Source: JBCBZH01 sp039815415 (GTDB taxonomy: Bacteria > Bacteroidota > Rhodothermia > Rhodothermales > Rubricoccaceae). From it: a stretch of DNA of 22,055 nucleotides. The stretch lies in the NCBI GenBank assembly GCA_039815415.1, contig JBCBZH010000037.1, forward strand, positions 1 through 22,055, given 5' to 3'. Below are positions 1 through 7,430 of this stretch, piece after piece. Made by a program: the position numbers and the translations under genes. Positions within the stretch are counted from its first letter, which is position 1. Every line of letters starts with the position of its first letter. Under the pieces are notes generated by a model that was not told the origin of the DNA, searched no databases, and saw nothing but the letters and a program-made list of their open reading frames with translations.

Positions 1-632
1 AAACGCTCGTCATCGACCTTCGTCAGTTCGATTGTGTCCTCTACGTTGAAAACGTGATCGCGCTGGCGCAGAGCATCGCATTGGGGGAAACGGACTACTA
101 GACCTATGCCGAGCGCGTGGAGACCCTGCGCTATCGGGAGGGCACCAGGGGGGGCTACTGCTCGCGGCTGCATTACTTCACAGAGTGGATTCACGACAAC
201 GATGCGCGTGGGGCTGTTCGCAACATCACGATGGAGATCGGTGGCGAGTCCTTCGACAAGCAGATCGATTTCATGTCCGAACACCGGGAGAGCTATCCGA
301 AGCTGGAGTCCGATGAGACCTACGCCTGCATCGTGGACATGGAGGCGGGCTTGCAGGGCATGGAGTTGTTTTACATCCCGCAGGACCGAATTGCAGAGGC
401 TTACGCCAGGATGCAGCCGGGCGATGTGATCGCGACGGCCACCGACATCGGTGGCCTCGATGTCACGCACACGGGTTTCGTTCACCAGACTGACGCCGGG
501 ACCGGCTTCATGCATGCGTCCCTTAGCTCGAACGCCGTGAAGGTGTCGCCAGACCTGCAGGACTATGTGCAGGGCATCCGCAGTCAGATCGGCGTCGTTG
601 TGGCTCGTCCATTGGACCCGAGACAGGGATAG
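1..632 (+). pseudogene. DUF1460 (amidase-like, NlpC/P60-fold) gene interrupted by in-frame amber codon; 5' end outside window
   Basis: DUF1460 proteins are exported cysteine-peptidase-fold enzymes thought to cut peptidoglycan peptides or amide bonds. Reading from base 3, the frame gives a segment containing FDCVLYVENVIALA (the family's DC nucleophile region), then TAG at 99-101. The same frame continues without a shift through RYREGTRGGYCSRLHYF, the FMSEH region, GLDVTHTGF and HASL, and stops at 630-632. The family's continuous block therefore runs straight across the TAG, which would be GAG (Glu) after a single change. The nucleophile Cys lies before the stop and the catalytic His region after it, so neither half could act alone. 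A GTG at 117 could restart translation, but the product would lack the Cys. Alternatives are a sequencing or assembly error, or amber readthrough. The family call is confident; the loss of function is likely but depends on one base. Confidence 0.75.
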
Positions 633-633
633 G

Positions 634-674
634 GAGCGGTTGCGTGGGGTCTTCTCTCCGGAACCGCTTTTCTC
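634..674 (+). terminator. Rho-independent terminator after the DUF1460 gene
   Basis: Two bases after the stop codon, AGCGGTT (635-641) pairs with AACCGCT (662-668), followed directly by TTTTCTCT. The loop is about 20 nt and can pair weakly inside (GGGG with CTCC). The stem is only 7 bp, but position and T-run fit a classical intrinsic terminator. It is the only terminator here that is not built from the 12-mer motif. Confidence 0.55.
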
Positions 675-744
675 TAGTCTGGCCGGTTCGAACCCAGGGC
701 ACGCACGCAGCGTCCTGTTGCGATCTTGGCCATAGGTAGAGGCG

Positions 745-756
745 GCGAGCTGGCGA
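745..756 (-). repeat. 12-mer motif, one mismatch (GCGAGCTGGCGA)
   Basis: This is a single, unpaired copy of the window's iterated word, in the 191-bp gap upstream of pfkA. The core CGAGCTGGCG is intact. I see no clear promoter elsewhere in this gap. Confidence 0.6.
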
Positions 757-823
757 CCTCGCGCTCTGCCCATCGCTTCATCCACAGCACGCGGAGCGCG
801 CACCCTTCTTTTCTCTGAGCCTC

Positions 824-1807
824 ATGCTCGATCTCCATCGCATTGGCGTTTTTACCTCCGGTGGCGATGCACCGGGCATGAACGCGTGCATCCGGGCTTC
901 GGTGCGCCGCGCGCTCGCGGAAGGCTTGGAGGTGATTGGCATCCGCCAGGGCTATGCGGGCATGATCGAGGGCGACTTCGTGGAGATGGACAAGCAGTCC
1001 GTCTCCAACATCCTGCAGCAGGGGGGGACCATTCTCAAGAGTGCCCGCAGTGAGGAGTTTCGGACCGAGGCTGGGCGCGCCAAGGCGGCAGAACAGCTCG
1101 CCAAGGCGGGCATCACGGCGCTCGTCGCCATCGGCGGGGACGGGACGCTTCAGGGCGCCACGCACCTGCAGGCCGAGCACGGCGTGTCGGTCATCGGCTG
1201 CCCGGGCACCATCGACAACGACCTGTTCGGCACTGACGAAACCATCGGGTACGACACGGCGCTGAACACGGCGCTGGACTCCATCGACAAGATTCGGGAC
1301 ACGGCAGACGCGCACAACCGGCTTTTCCTGGTCGAGGTGATGGGCCGCGATACGGGATTCATCGCGCTCTCCTGTGGCATCGGTGGCGGCGCCGAGCTGG
1401 TGCTGATTCCCGAAATGATGACCGACATGGGAGAGACAAAGGACCGCATCTTGTCGCTGATGTCGGCGCAGAAGCGGTCGTCCATCGTGGTGGTGGCCGA
1501 AGGCGACGAGTTGGGGGGCGCACATCACATCGCCCAGGCCTTGCGCGACGACCGGGCCTTCGATTTCATCGACACGCGTGTGTCGGTTCTCGGCCACATT
1601 CAGCGGGGCGGTTCCCCCACAGCGCGGGATCGCGTACTGGCGTCTCGGCTCGGAGCGGCGGCCGTCGAGATGTTGCTGGAAGGGCACACCGGCGTAATGG
1701 TGGGCGTGGTCAACAACGACCTCAAGCTGACCCCAATGCGCAACGTCTGGAGCCGCAAGAAGGACATCGACTATGACCTGCTCCAGCTGACGGCGTTGCT
1801 GAGCTGA
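824..1807 (+). CDS. pfkA: ATP-dependent 6-phosphofructokinase
   Basis: Phosphorylates fructose 6-phosphate to fructose 1,6-bisphosphate, the committed step of glycolysis, in the cytoplasm. The 327-residue product has the usual length for a bacterial short PFK. Visible motifs are TSGGDAPGMNA (11-21), IGGDGT (103-108), the catalytic PGTIDND (127-133), EVMGRD (171-176) and GHIQRGG (257-263). Gly rather than Asp follows GGD at residue 107, which by family rules indicates ATP rather than pyrophosphate as donor. The ATG start is preceded by TTTTCTCTGAGCCTC, with no Shine-Dalgarno sequence. The gene is monocistronic: a terminator lies upstream and a motif hairpin begins two bases after its stop codon. 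It converges with the partner-switching operon. Nothing is anomalous in the protein. Confidence 0.96.
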   Translation: MLDLHRIGVFTSGGDAPGMNACIRASVRRALAEGLEVIGIRQGYAGMIEGDFVEMDKQSVSNILQQGGTILKSARSEEFRTEAGRAKAAEQLAKAGITALVAIGGDGTLQGATHLQAEHGVSVIGCPGTIDNDLFGTDETIGYDTALNTALDSIDKIRDTADAHNRLFLVEVMGRDTGFIALSCGIGGGAELVLIPEMMTDMGETKDRILSLMSAQKRSSIVVVAEGDELGGAHHIAQALRDDRAFDFIDTRVSVLGHIQRGGSPTARDRVLASRLGAAAVEMLLEGHTGVMVGVVNNDLKLTPMRNVWSRKKDIDYDLLQLTALLS

Positions 1808-1852
1808 GTCGCCAGCTCGAGGCTGGTGGGCGACCACCCTCGAGCTGGCGAG
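1808..1852. terminator. Bidirectional hairpin terminator made of two inverted copies of the 12-mer motif
   Basis: TCGCCAGCTCGA (1809-1820) and TCGAGCTGGCGA (1840-1851) are perfect inverted copies, extended to a 14-bp stem (1809-1822 with 1838-1851). Inside, GTGG (1826-1829) pairs with CCAC (1834-1837) around a GCGA tetraloop of the GNRA type. It starts two bases after the pfkA stop and lies 38 bp from the stop of the converging RsbW-like gene. There is no T-run on the plus strand. The perfect stem folds equally well in either transcript. Confidence 0.75.
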
Positions 1853-1889
1853 TAGATAGATGCCATATGCCTTGCCTCCGCAGGGGCAG

Positions 1890-2306
1890 TCAGGCTTGCC
1901 GTTTGGTGAGCTGCACCTCGTTGATCCCCTTCGCATACCGGTAGGCGGCAGCGTCCACCAGCCCACGCATCAAGTGAAGGCCGTAGCCGTGTTCGGCGCG
2001 CTGGCGAATCGAGTCGGCCGCAGGACGGGTGGGAGCCGCCGTGGGGTCAAAGCGGTCGCCCCGGTAGCGAACGGTGACCGTGACCTCGCCGTTCTGGATG
2101 GCGCCGCCGATGGTGATGCGGCCCCGCTTCGTATCGGTCATGCCATGCTCGATCGCGTTGGCAACCGCCTCGTCGACGGCGAGCTGGAGGCGGCGGGTGC
2201 GCGCCTCATCTAGGCCGGCCTGGGCACTCCACGCCGAGACCGCTTTGCGCACACGCGCCAGCTCGCTGGTTTGGCCCGCAACGCGGAGGGTGGTGGGAGC
2301 AGCCAC
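1890..2306 (-). CDS. RsbW/SpoIIAB-like anti-sigma serine kinase (HATPase_c_2)
   Basis: A small GHKL-type kinase that in partner-switching systems binds a target and phosphorylates a STAS antagonist. With the GTG start at 2304-2306 it has 138 residues, normal for the family. The upstream in-frame extension overlaps the STAS gene and is low-complexity Pro/Ser, so I rejected it. The N-box is LAVDEAVANAIEHG (E46, N50). The G1 region is degenerate (YRGDRFDP in place of the usual DxGxGFDP), and the G2 box is HGYGLHLM (106-113). The GTG lies four bases after the STAS stop, indicating co-translation, with no Shine-Dalgarno sequence visible. It is last in the operon phosphatase-STAS-kinase. No sigma factor follows, so the target is unknown. 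The family is confident; the partner specificity is inferred from context. Confidence 0.88.
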   Translation of the reverse strand: MAAPTTLRVAGQTSELARVRKAVSAWSAQAGLDEARTRRLQLAVDEAVANAIEHGMTDTKRGRITIGGAIQNGEVTVTVRYRGDRFDPTAAPTRPAADSIRQRAEHGYGLHLMRGLVDAAAYRYAKGINEVQLTKRQA

Positions 2307-2310
2307 GGAG

Positions 2311-2670
2311 CTAGGAGGTGAATTGGGTGGTGGCGTCCTCCACGGTCGCCGCGAAGTCGAACAGGGTGGGGAAGCCGAGCAGGTCAAAGACCTCGAAGAC
2401 GCGCTCCGACAGCGCCGCGATCTTGAGGTCGCCGCCGGCGTCTCGAGTGGTTTCCAGGAAGGCCATAAAGACGCCCAGCCCGGCAGAGGAGACGTAGTCC
2501 AACTCCGAGCCGTCCACGATCAGACGGGACTGTCCATCGTCTAGGCAAGACTGAATGGCCGCCTCAAACTCCGGAGCCGTGTGCGCGTCCAACTCTCCAT
2601 TGAGAGCGAGGACGCGCGCTGGGCCTGCCGGCGTCGATGCATCGCGAAAGTGGACAGAGAAGGTGCTCAT
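2311..2670 (-). CDS. STAS-domain anti-anti-sigma factor antagonist (RsbV/SpoIIAA-like)
   Basis: A 119-residue single-domain STAS protein. In this family the unphosphorylated form binds the RsbW-type kinase and frees its target; phosphorylation by the kinase switches it off, and the PP2C phosphatase resets it. The conserved phospho-acceptor region is DGSELDYVSSAGLGVF (53-68), with Ser61 or Ser62 as the likely site. The N-terminal LNGELDAHTAPEFEAAI is the typical first strand and helix. It lies between the phosphatase gene (64 bp upstream) and the kinase gene (4 bp downstream), which supports assignment to one partner-switch module. The ATG start fits family length. Confidence 0.92.
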   Translation of the reverse strand: MSTFSVHFRDASTPAGPARVLALNGELDAHTAPEFEAAIQSCLDDGQSRLIVDGSELDYVSSAGLGVFMAFLETTRDAGGDLKIAALSERVFEVFDLLGFPTLFDFAATVEDATTQFTS

Positions 2671-2734
2671 GCGAGATCAGGGAGAGGACGACGGGTTGGC
2701 TTGAGGAGCTGACGAGAGGGCACGTTGCCTAGGG

Positions 2735-5035
2735 TCAGGCAAAGGCGGGACGATCATGGACAGGGGGGAGGCTGGGAGCAGGCAAGACGTCGCCACGGCC
2801 CGGCCAGGTGATGACGAACAAGGTCACGTCATCGTCGAACTCACGGTCGCCAACCCATTGTCGGACATCATTCAAGACATTGTCTCGAAGGGTTCCAGCA
2901 CGCGTGCAACGGTAGCGGGCGACCGCATCGGCGAGACGGTCGTAGCCGTACTCTTCGCCGGCGGCGTTGCGCGCTTCCACCAGCCCGTCGGTGAAGAGGA
3001 TGAGCGCATCGCCGGGCGCTAGTTGGACCGTTTGCTCGCGGAGCGTCTGGCGGAAGAGCATCCCACGTCGGTCGAGTCCGATGGCGAGTCCGTCGCCACG
3101 CAGCAGCCAGCGCCCCCCGTCCTCACGGTCGGCGTCGCGGGCAAGGATGGCGGGGCAGTGCCCGGCCCGAGCAAGAGCGATGGTGCCCGCCTCGGCATCG
3201 ATCACGGCATAGGTCGCCGAGACAAAGGCACCGCGCTGGAGGGACGGGCTGAGGGCTTCGTTGGCCTGCGCGAGGAAGGCGCCCGGCGAACGAGTCAGGC
3301 GACTTCCGGCCTGGAAGATGCCCTTCATTTCGGCCATGTAGAAGGCAGCAGCAGCCCCCTTCCCCGAGACGTCGGCGACGAGAACGCCTGCACAGTCGTC
3401 GCTCAGCGCCACCGCGTCGAAGTAGTCGCCGCCGACCTCGCGGGCGGGGTGCTCGGTTGCGGCCAGGTCCAGTCCTTGAATGACTGGTAGTGTCTGGGGA
3501 AGCAAGCGCTCCTGCACCTCGCGGGCCAGCGCCAGCTCGCGGGCGAGGCGTTCGCGCTCCAGCGCCTCCGCGAACAGGTCCGAGTGCGAGAGGGCCAGCG
3601 CGGACTGAGCGGCGAAGGCCTGAAGAGAGGCGAGATCGTCGGTCTCGAAGGATTCCGTAGCCCGGCGCGAGACCACCAGCGCGCCGTTGGCGTGGCCGCC
3701 TGCGGCGAGAGGGAACACGGCGAGGCTCCCCACACCGTCGCCCGGATTGGCGCGGACCCGGTGGTCGGCACTGGCCTGAGCAAGCACCAGTGCGCCGGAG
3801 GAGCGGTCCTCGCTCGAGCTGGCGTCGTGGGCGGCGTCGGTGAGCGCGGCGATGTCGGCCACGCGTCCGGCGGTGCTCGGGGTCAGGCCGGCTGCTGCGA
3901 CAACGGAAGGGGTGAGCGACCCGCTCTTGAGGTCAGGAAGGGCCAGCCAGGCTGCATCTGCCAGCCCAGCGTCCACGGGGCCACGTGCGATGGCCTGCGC
4001 CAGCTCGTCGCGGTCCAGGACGCGTCCGGAGATGTCAGCGAGTGTCTGCAGCGCCTTGCGCTCGCCTGCGCGCTGGCCGAGAGCGTCCGAGGTGGGGAGC
4101 TGAAAGACGAGAACGAGGAAGGCCGTCAGGCTGTAGAGAATGCCGAACGAGGCTGTGAGCAAAAACAGCTCATTGACGGACCGGACCAGCAAGGCGCTGT
4201 AGGCGACGACGGCCGTTTTGCCACCATCGAGTGAGACTGCAGCCGGGCCTTCCAGCCGCAGGTACAGGACGGTGATGAGCGTTCCCATCAGGCCGAGGGC
4301 GAGCCCCGCCGCCACGAGCCGCTCCCGGAACGAGAGCGCGCCCACCCAGCCTTGCCGAAAGGCAAGGCCGACCGCCAGCAGCACGGGAACCCCCTCGAGG
4401 AGCACTCCGACGATGATCGCAGGGGTGCCTGAGAGGCTGCTCGACTCGGTCCAGTAAAACGGTGCCGCAAGGGCTCCCCAGACGAGCATGATGCGCCACA
4501 GAACGACCGCCCCGCGCCGTCGGCGGTAGAGCACGAGGGGGCGAAGGCGCACCATTAGCTCGACGACCAGCACCACTTCAGCGACTGTGAGCAGAGCCGA
4601 GACGACGGTTGTCGGGATGCCAACGGGCAGGAGCGAATCCGGCAGGGCACGCCCCGTCGCCAGCATTCCAAGGCCCGACTCGGCAGCCACAAGGCCGATG
4701 GCAAACAGCATCGGCTCCCAGAACGCGCGGAGCGGGTCGGTCTCGTGCTTGTTGCGCCGCCGTGCGTCCAGGCGCAGCACATACCCCAGCCCGATGGCGC
4801 AGATGGCCGCAGCGTCCATCAGGAAGCGGCTGCCCGTTGTGGGCGGCGTGCCCACGATGGCAAACCCGACCCCCGCGAGGATGGCTACCGCCAGCGCGAT
4901 GTGCGCGAGCGTCCAGGCCGCTACGCGCCGAGTCGGCGTAGCCAGCGGGGCGCGAAGAGACGAGAGTGAGAGCGTCGGCACGAGCTGAGGCAGAGGGAGG
5001 CGTAGCGCACGCAAGCGGTGCGAAGTTGCATCCAT
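2735..5035 (-). CDS. Membrane-anchored GAF + PP2C (SpoIIE/RsbU-type) serine phosphatase
   Basis: The predicted 766-residue sensor phosphatase should dephosphorylate the adjacent STAS protein. Residues about 39-312 contain roughly eight hydrophobic segments (for example 41-61, 108-129, 203-226, 280-311). A GAF-like domain spans about 325-488. A charged helical linker (492-517, ending QERLLPQTLP, typical of RsbU-class enzymes) leads into the SpoIIE domain, about 520-745. Metal-binding motifs are EVGGDYFD (533-540), VADVSGKG (553-560), FTDGLVEA (681-688) and DDDVTLF (734-740). The signal sensed by the membrane region cannot be read from sequence. It is first gene of the operon, divergent from the four-module protein at 5149, so its promoter must lie in 5036-5148. 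I could not identify convincing -35/-10 boxes there. Confidence 0.93.
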   Translation of the reverse strand: MDATSHRLRALRLPLPQLVPTLSLSSLRAPLATPTRRVAAWTLAHIALAVAILAGVGFAIVGTPPTTGSRFLMDAAAICAIGLGYVLRLDARRRNKHETDPLRAFWEPMLFAIGLVAAESGLGMLATGRALPDSLLPVGIPTTVVSALLTVAEVVLVVELMVRLRPLVLYRRRRGAVVLWRIMLVWGALAAPFYWTESSSLSGTPAIIVGVLLEGVPVLLAVGLAFRQGWVGALSFRERLVAAGLALGLMGTLITVLYLRLEGPAAVSLDGGKTAVVAYSALLVRSVNELFLLTASFGILYSLTAFLVLVFQLPTSDALGQRAGERKALQTLADISGRVLDRDELAQAIARGPVDAGLADAAWLALPDLKSGSLTPSVVAAAGLTPSTAGRVADIAALTDAAHDASSSEDRSSGALVLAQASADHRVRANPGDGVGSLAVFPLAAGGHANGALVVSRRATESFETDDLASLQAFAAQSALALSHSDLFAEALERERLARELALAREVQERLLPQTLPVIQGLDLAATEHPAREVGGDYFDAVALSDDCAGVLVADVSGKGAAAAFYMAEMKGIFQAGSRLTRSPGAFLAQANEALSPSLQRGAFVSATYAVIDAEAGTIALARAGHCPAILARDADREDGGRWLLRGDGLAIGLDRRGMLFRQTLREQTVQLAPGDALILFTDGLVEARNAAGEEYGYDRLADAVARYRCTRAGTLRDNVLNDVRQWVGDREFDDDVTLFVITWPGRGDVLPAPSLPPVHDRPAFA

Positions 5036-5148
5036 CGGTCTGGAACGGTACGGAGCCGCCTAGGTGCCCGGCAAGAGACGGCCTGCACAGTGCACGGTAA
5101 CTCTGTCCTGCTTCCCCCGTACGTTTCGCATCCTCTGCCTCTTCGTCT

Positions 5149-6981
5149 GTGCGCTCCATCATCTCTCGCATCCTGCTCTTTCTACTGGTGGTCACGCTGG
5201 TCGTCGTGGCGATCCGCACCGTCGGGGACCCGTCTGGCCTTGTCAGCCTCGAGGACATCGGGCCCGACGAGCTGGATCACCAAGCGTTTCGGGTCACCTC
5301 AGAAGTGCGTCTTGCCATCGACGCCAGCGGGTCGATTGAGACTGCTGGAGCAGACACCACCGTGCTGGCAGCGCTGCCATGGATCTCGCGCCGCTCTGAT
5401 GGTGATGTGGTCTGGCAAATGCCCGCACGCCGCCCTGACCGTGGGACCTACGTGAGCCTGCGAGACACCATCACCCTCGAACCGGGGCTGTATGACGCCT
5501 ACCTGTCTACCTACGGCGATCCCACTGTGAGGGTAGTGGAGCGAGGAGAATCTCTCGGCGGCCGGGTTCGCTCAGTGCTGAGTGGTGAAGGGCGCGCATG
5601 GCATGGCGATGCCCGCCGCTGGAAACTGATTGTGTCTGTCTTGAGCGGGGAAGCCACGCACAATGTCCGAAGCCGTGAAGACGAGCCGGAGTGGACCGAG
5701 GACGAGAGCACCCTGTGGCGATCTGGACCGGTTCGGAGCCGCAACCGCGAGGAGGTCTTGCTGCGCGTGGGCAGCCCATCCGAGCTGGCGGTTCGGGCGA
5801 TGGGCGAGGTCGTGGATGGAGTGGTGCGCGACAGTGCATACGTCGTTCGCTTGCCCGAGCAAGACACCGTCTGGGTCTTCACGGAGGGAGACTGGGCAGG
5901 CGGGGCATCCATGAACCGTCGCACGCGCGCAACGGTAGCGCTCGAGCCTGGGCTGTATCGAGCGGTCTATGAGTCGGACCAGTCTCACGCGTGGCGGGAC
6001 TGGACGGCCACGCCACCGTGGGCACCCTGGATGTGGGGACTTGATCTCAGTCGCCAGCCCGATGCGGACATCGTGCTGTTCACGGATGCCGATCCGGCAG
6101 GCCTTCCGATCATCTCACAGTTCGACTGCGTTGGGCCGGATGCTGAGCTGGAAGATGTCTTTACGCTTCCAGAAGCCACGACGGTCATCCTGAAGGGCGT
6201 CGGGGAGATCAGCAGAGAATCCGCGTACGACTGGGGTGAGCTGAAGCGACCGTCTGGAGAAACCCTGTTCCGGATGACTCGGGAGACGACCGAGCCTGCC
6301 GGTGGCACCGACCGGAACCGAAAAGCGACGGAGATCCTGTCGCTCGAGGCCGGGACCTACATCCTGCGCTATGTCAGCGATGGGTCTCACCACTGCGACA
6401 GCTTCTCTGGCGATGAGCCACGAGATGAGTCTCTGTGGGGCATCGCGGTCTATGCACTCGACCCGAGCTATGACGTCGCCGCGGTCTCGCACCAGCGGAC
6501 CTCTGCGAGTGGGGGGCCTATGGAGATCGAAGCCATTGAGCTGCCTCGGAGTCAGCGGCCGCCGGGCGAAATCCTCGCCCGCCTGGATCGGATTGGAAAC
6601 GGTGCAGATGTGTCCGCACGGTTCCGCTTGACCGCACCGGATACACTTCGGGTCGTCGCGCTAGGGGAGCTGATTCGGAGCGAGCGTCTCGACTATGGCT
6701 GGATCGAAAATGAGCAGGGCGAGACGGTCTGGGAAATGACACGAGGGTCTTCTGAGCCGGGGGGGGGAGCCGACAAGAACCGCCGCGTGGATGCTACGCT
6801 TGCCCTCGGCGCGGGGACCTACACGGTCCACTTCGTCACCAATGGACGTCATGCTTTTGGTGCATTCGACGGGACGCCACCAGACACCCCTGAGGAATGG
6901 GGAATCCGCGTCGAGCGGGTTCCGCGTGTGGAGGCGGACGAGACGGAGCAGAACGAGAACGACGTGGAGGCGGACGTGTAG
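5149..6981 (+). CDS. N-terminally anchored protein with four repeats of an unnamed beta-rich module
   Basis: Function unknown. Translation from the GTG at 5149 gives 610 residues, starting with a signal-anchor (ISRILLFLLVVTLVVVAI, 5-22), so the rest should face the periplasm. Four divergent copies of a module of about 100 residues can be aligned by eye: about 45-130, 205-302, 336-435 and 490-588. Copies 3 and 4 share the order: GE(I/L)...(Y)DWG or YGW, GET-V/L-W/F-x-MTR, EPGGG or EPAGG, D(K/R)NR, an L-x-x-GTY strand, DGSH or NGRH, and a closing WGI-x-V. Copies 1 and 2 keep VW, the NR or R turn, EPGLY and WGL. Alternating hydrophobic strands and the GTY/GLY turns suggest a beta-sandwich. The C-terminus is acidic (EADETEQNENDVEADV). 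I do not recognise a named domain. No partner gene is obvious. Confidence 0.85.
   Translation: MRSIISRILLFLLVVTLVVVAIRTVGDPSGLVSLEDIGPDELDHQAFRVTSEVRLAIDASGSIETAGADTTVLAALPWISRRSDGDVVWQMPARRPDRGTYVSLRDTITLEPGLYDAYLSTYGDPTVRVVERGESLGGRVRSVLSGEGRAWHGDARRWKLIVSVLSGEATHNVRSREDEPEWTEDESTLWRSGPVRSRNREEVLLRVGSPSELAVRAMGEVVDGVVRDSAYVVRLPEQDTVWVFTEGDWAGGASMNRRTRATVALEPGLYRAVYESDQSHAWRDWTATPPWAPWMWGLDLSRQPDADIVLFTDADPAGLPIISQFDCVGPDAELEDVFTLPEATTVILKGVGEISRESAYDWGELKRPSGETLFRMTRETTEPAGGTDRNRKATEILSLEAGTYILRYVSDGSHHCDSFSGDEPRDESLWGIAVYALDPSYDVAAVSHQRTSASGGPMEIEAIELPRSQRPPGEILARLDRIGNGADVSARFRLTAPDTLRVVALGELIRSERLDYGWIENEQGETVWEMTRGSSEPGGGADKNRRVDATLALGAGTYTVHFVTNGRHAFGAFDGTPPDTPEEWGIRVERVPRVEADETEQNENDVEADV
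6051..6062 (+). repeat. 12-mer motif, one mismatch (TCGCCAGCCCGA)
   Basis: Inside the four-module gene, encoding SRQPD. It is one of two motif-like sites in this 1.8-kb gene; the other is the core CGAGCTGGCG at 5781-5790, encoding SELA. Confidence 0.5.
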
Positions 6982-6984
6982 CTC

Positions 6985-7379
6985 GTGGCGTCCGTCTTTA
7001 CCCATGCCGCCGCCGCTGCGCTTGGGTCGGTCGTGCGTCTTACACGACCCGTGCTGCTGACGTGCGCCGTGCTAGCTGTGATCCCGAATCTCGCGTCTTG
7101 GTGGGCATCCCCTACGAGCACCCGCTTGGCCATCGCGGGTTGACCCATGCACTGGCGTTTGCGGCTTTCCTCAGTCCTGCCATCGCGTCCCTGCGAGCAC
7201 GCGGGCTGGCGGCGCTGGCCAACGAGGCCATCTGGGTAGGGCTTCCATCCATCGGGCTGGCGAGAGCGGCGTGGTTGTGGCACCGTAGTCAGTCACCAGC
7301 TCGAGCCGAGAAGGCAGGGCCTGGCAGGAAGGCGGAGTTAGGTGGGTTGTCACGGAATTGGTTTGCACCCACGCGCTGA
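6985..7379 (+). pseudogene. Decayed DUF457/COG1988 (YdjM-type) membrane-bound metal-dependent hydrolase
   Basis: From GTG 6985 one frame gives MASVFTHAAAAALGSVVRL, a hydrophobic helix and AVIPNL, the N-terminus of this family, and ends in a stop at 7141-7143. The family's next block, VGIPYEHPLGHRGLTHALAF with its metal-binding histidines, is in another frame from about 7099 to the stop at 7379. One base is missing around 7090-7097 (expected IPDLDVL, seen IPNLAS), and the family's usual few residues before GIPY are also short. After one helix the sequence jumps to RGLAALANEAIWVGLPS, which resembles the family's C-terminal helix. Most of the middle of a protein of about 300 residues is therefore gone. 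A frameshift plus a large internal deletion makes function unlikely. The tail carries two motif copies in inverted arrangement. Confidence 0.7.
7252..7304 (+). repeat. Imperfect inverted pair of the 12-mer motif in the tail of the decayed gene
   Basis: TCGGGCTGGCGA (7252-7263) and TCACCAGCTCGA (7293-7304) each differ from the consensus at one base. As RNA they pair at 11 of 12 positions (one G-U, one C-A mismatch) around a 29-nt loop. This may be the old terminator of the gene, or a weak one upstream of prmA. Confidence 0.45.
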
Positions 7380-7430
7380 GCCCGGCACCTTCCGCTTCTC
7401 GATTGTCCATGTCCAACTCGCCCTCGTCTC

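Noticed and set aside
681..700. GGTTCGAACC, resembling a tRNA T-loop
   Set aside because: The flanking bases do not form a T-stem, and no D-arm, anticodon arm or acceptor stem is found around it. It is a simple palindrome near a terminator.
674..1966. 430-residue minus-strand open frame opposite pfkA
   Set aside because: It is antisense to a complete, motif-rich pfkA gene; its composition is His/Arg/Val-rich with no domain, typical of a shadow frame in GC-rich DNA.
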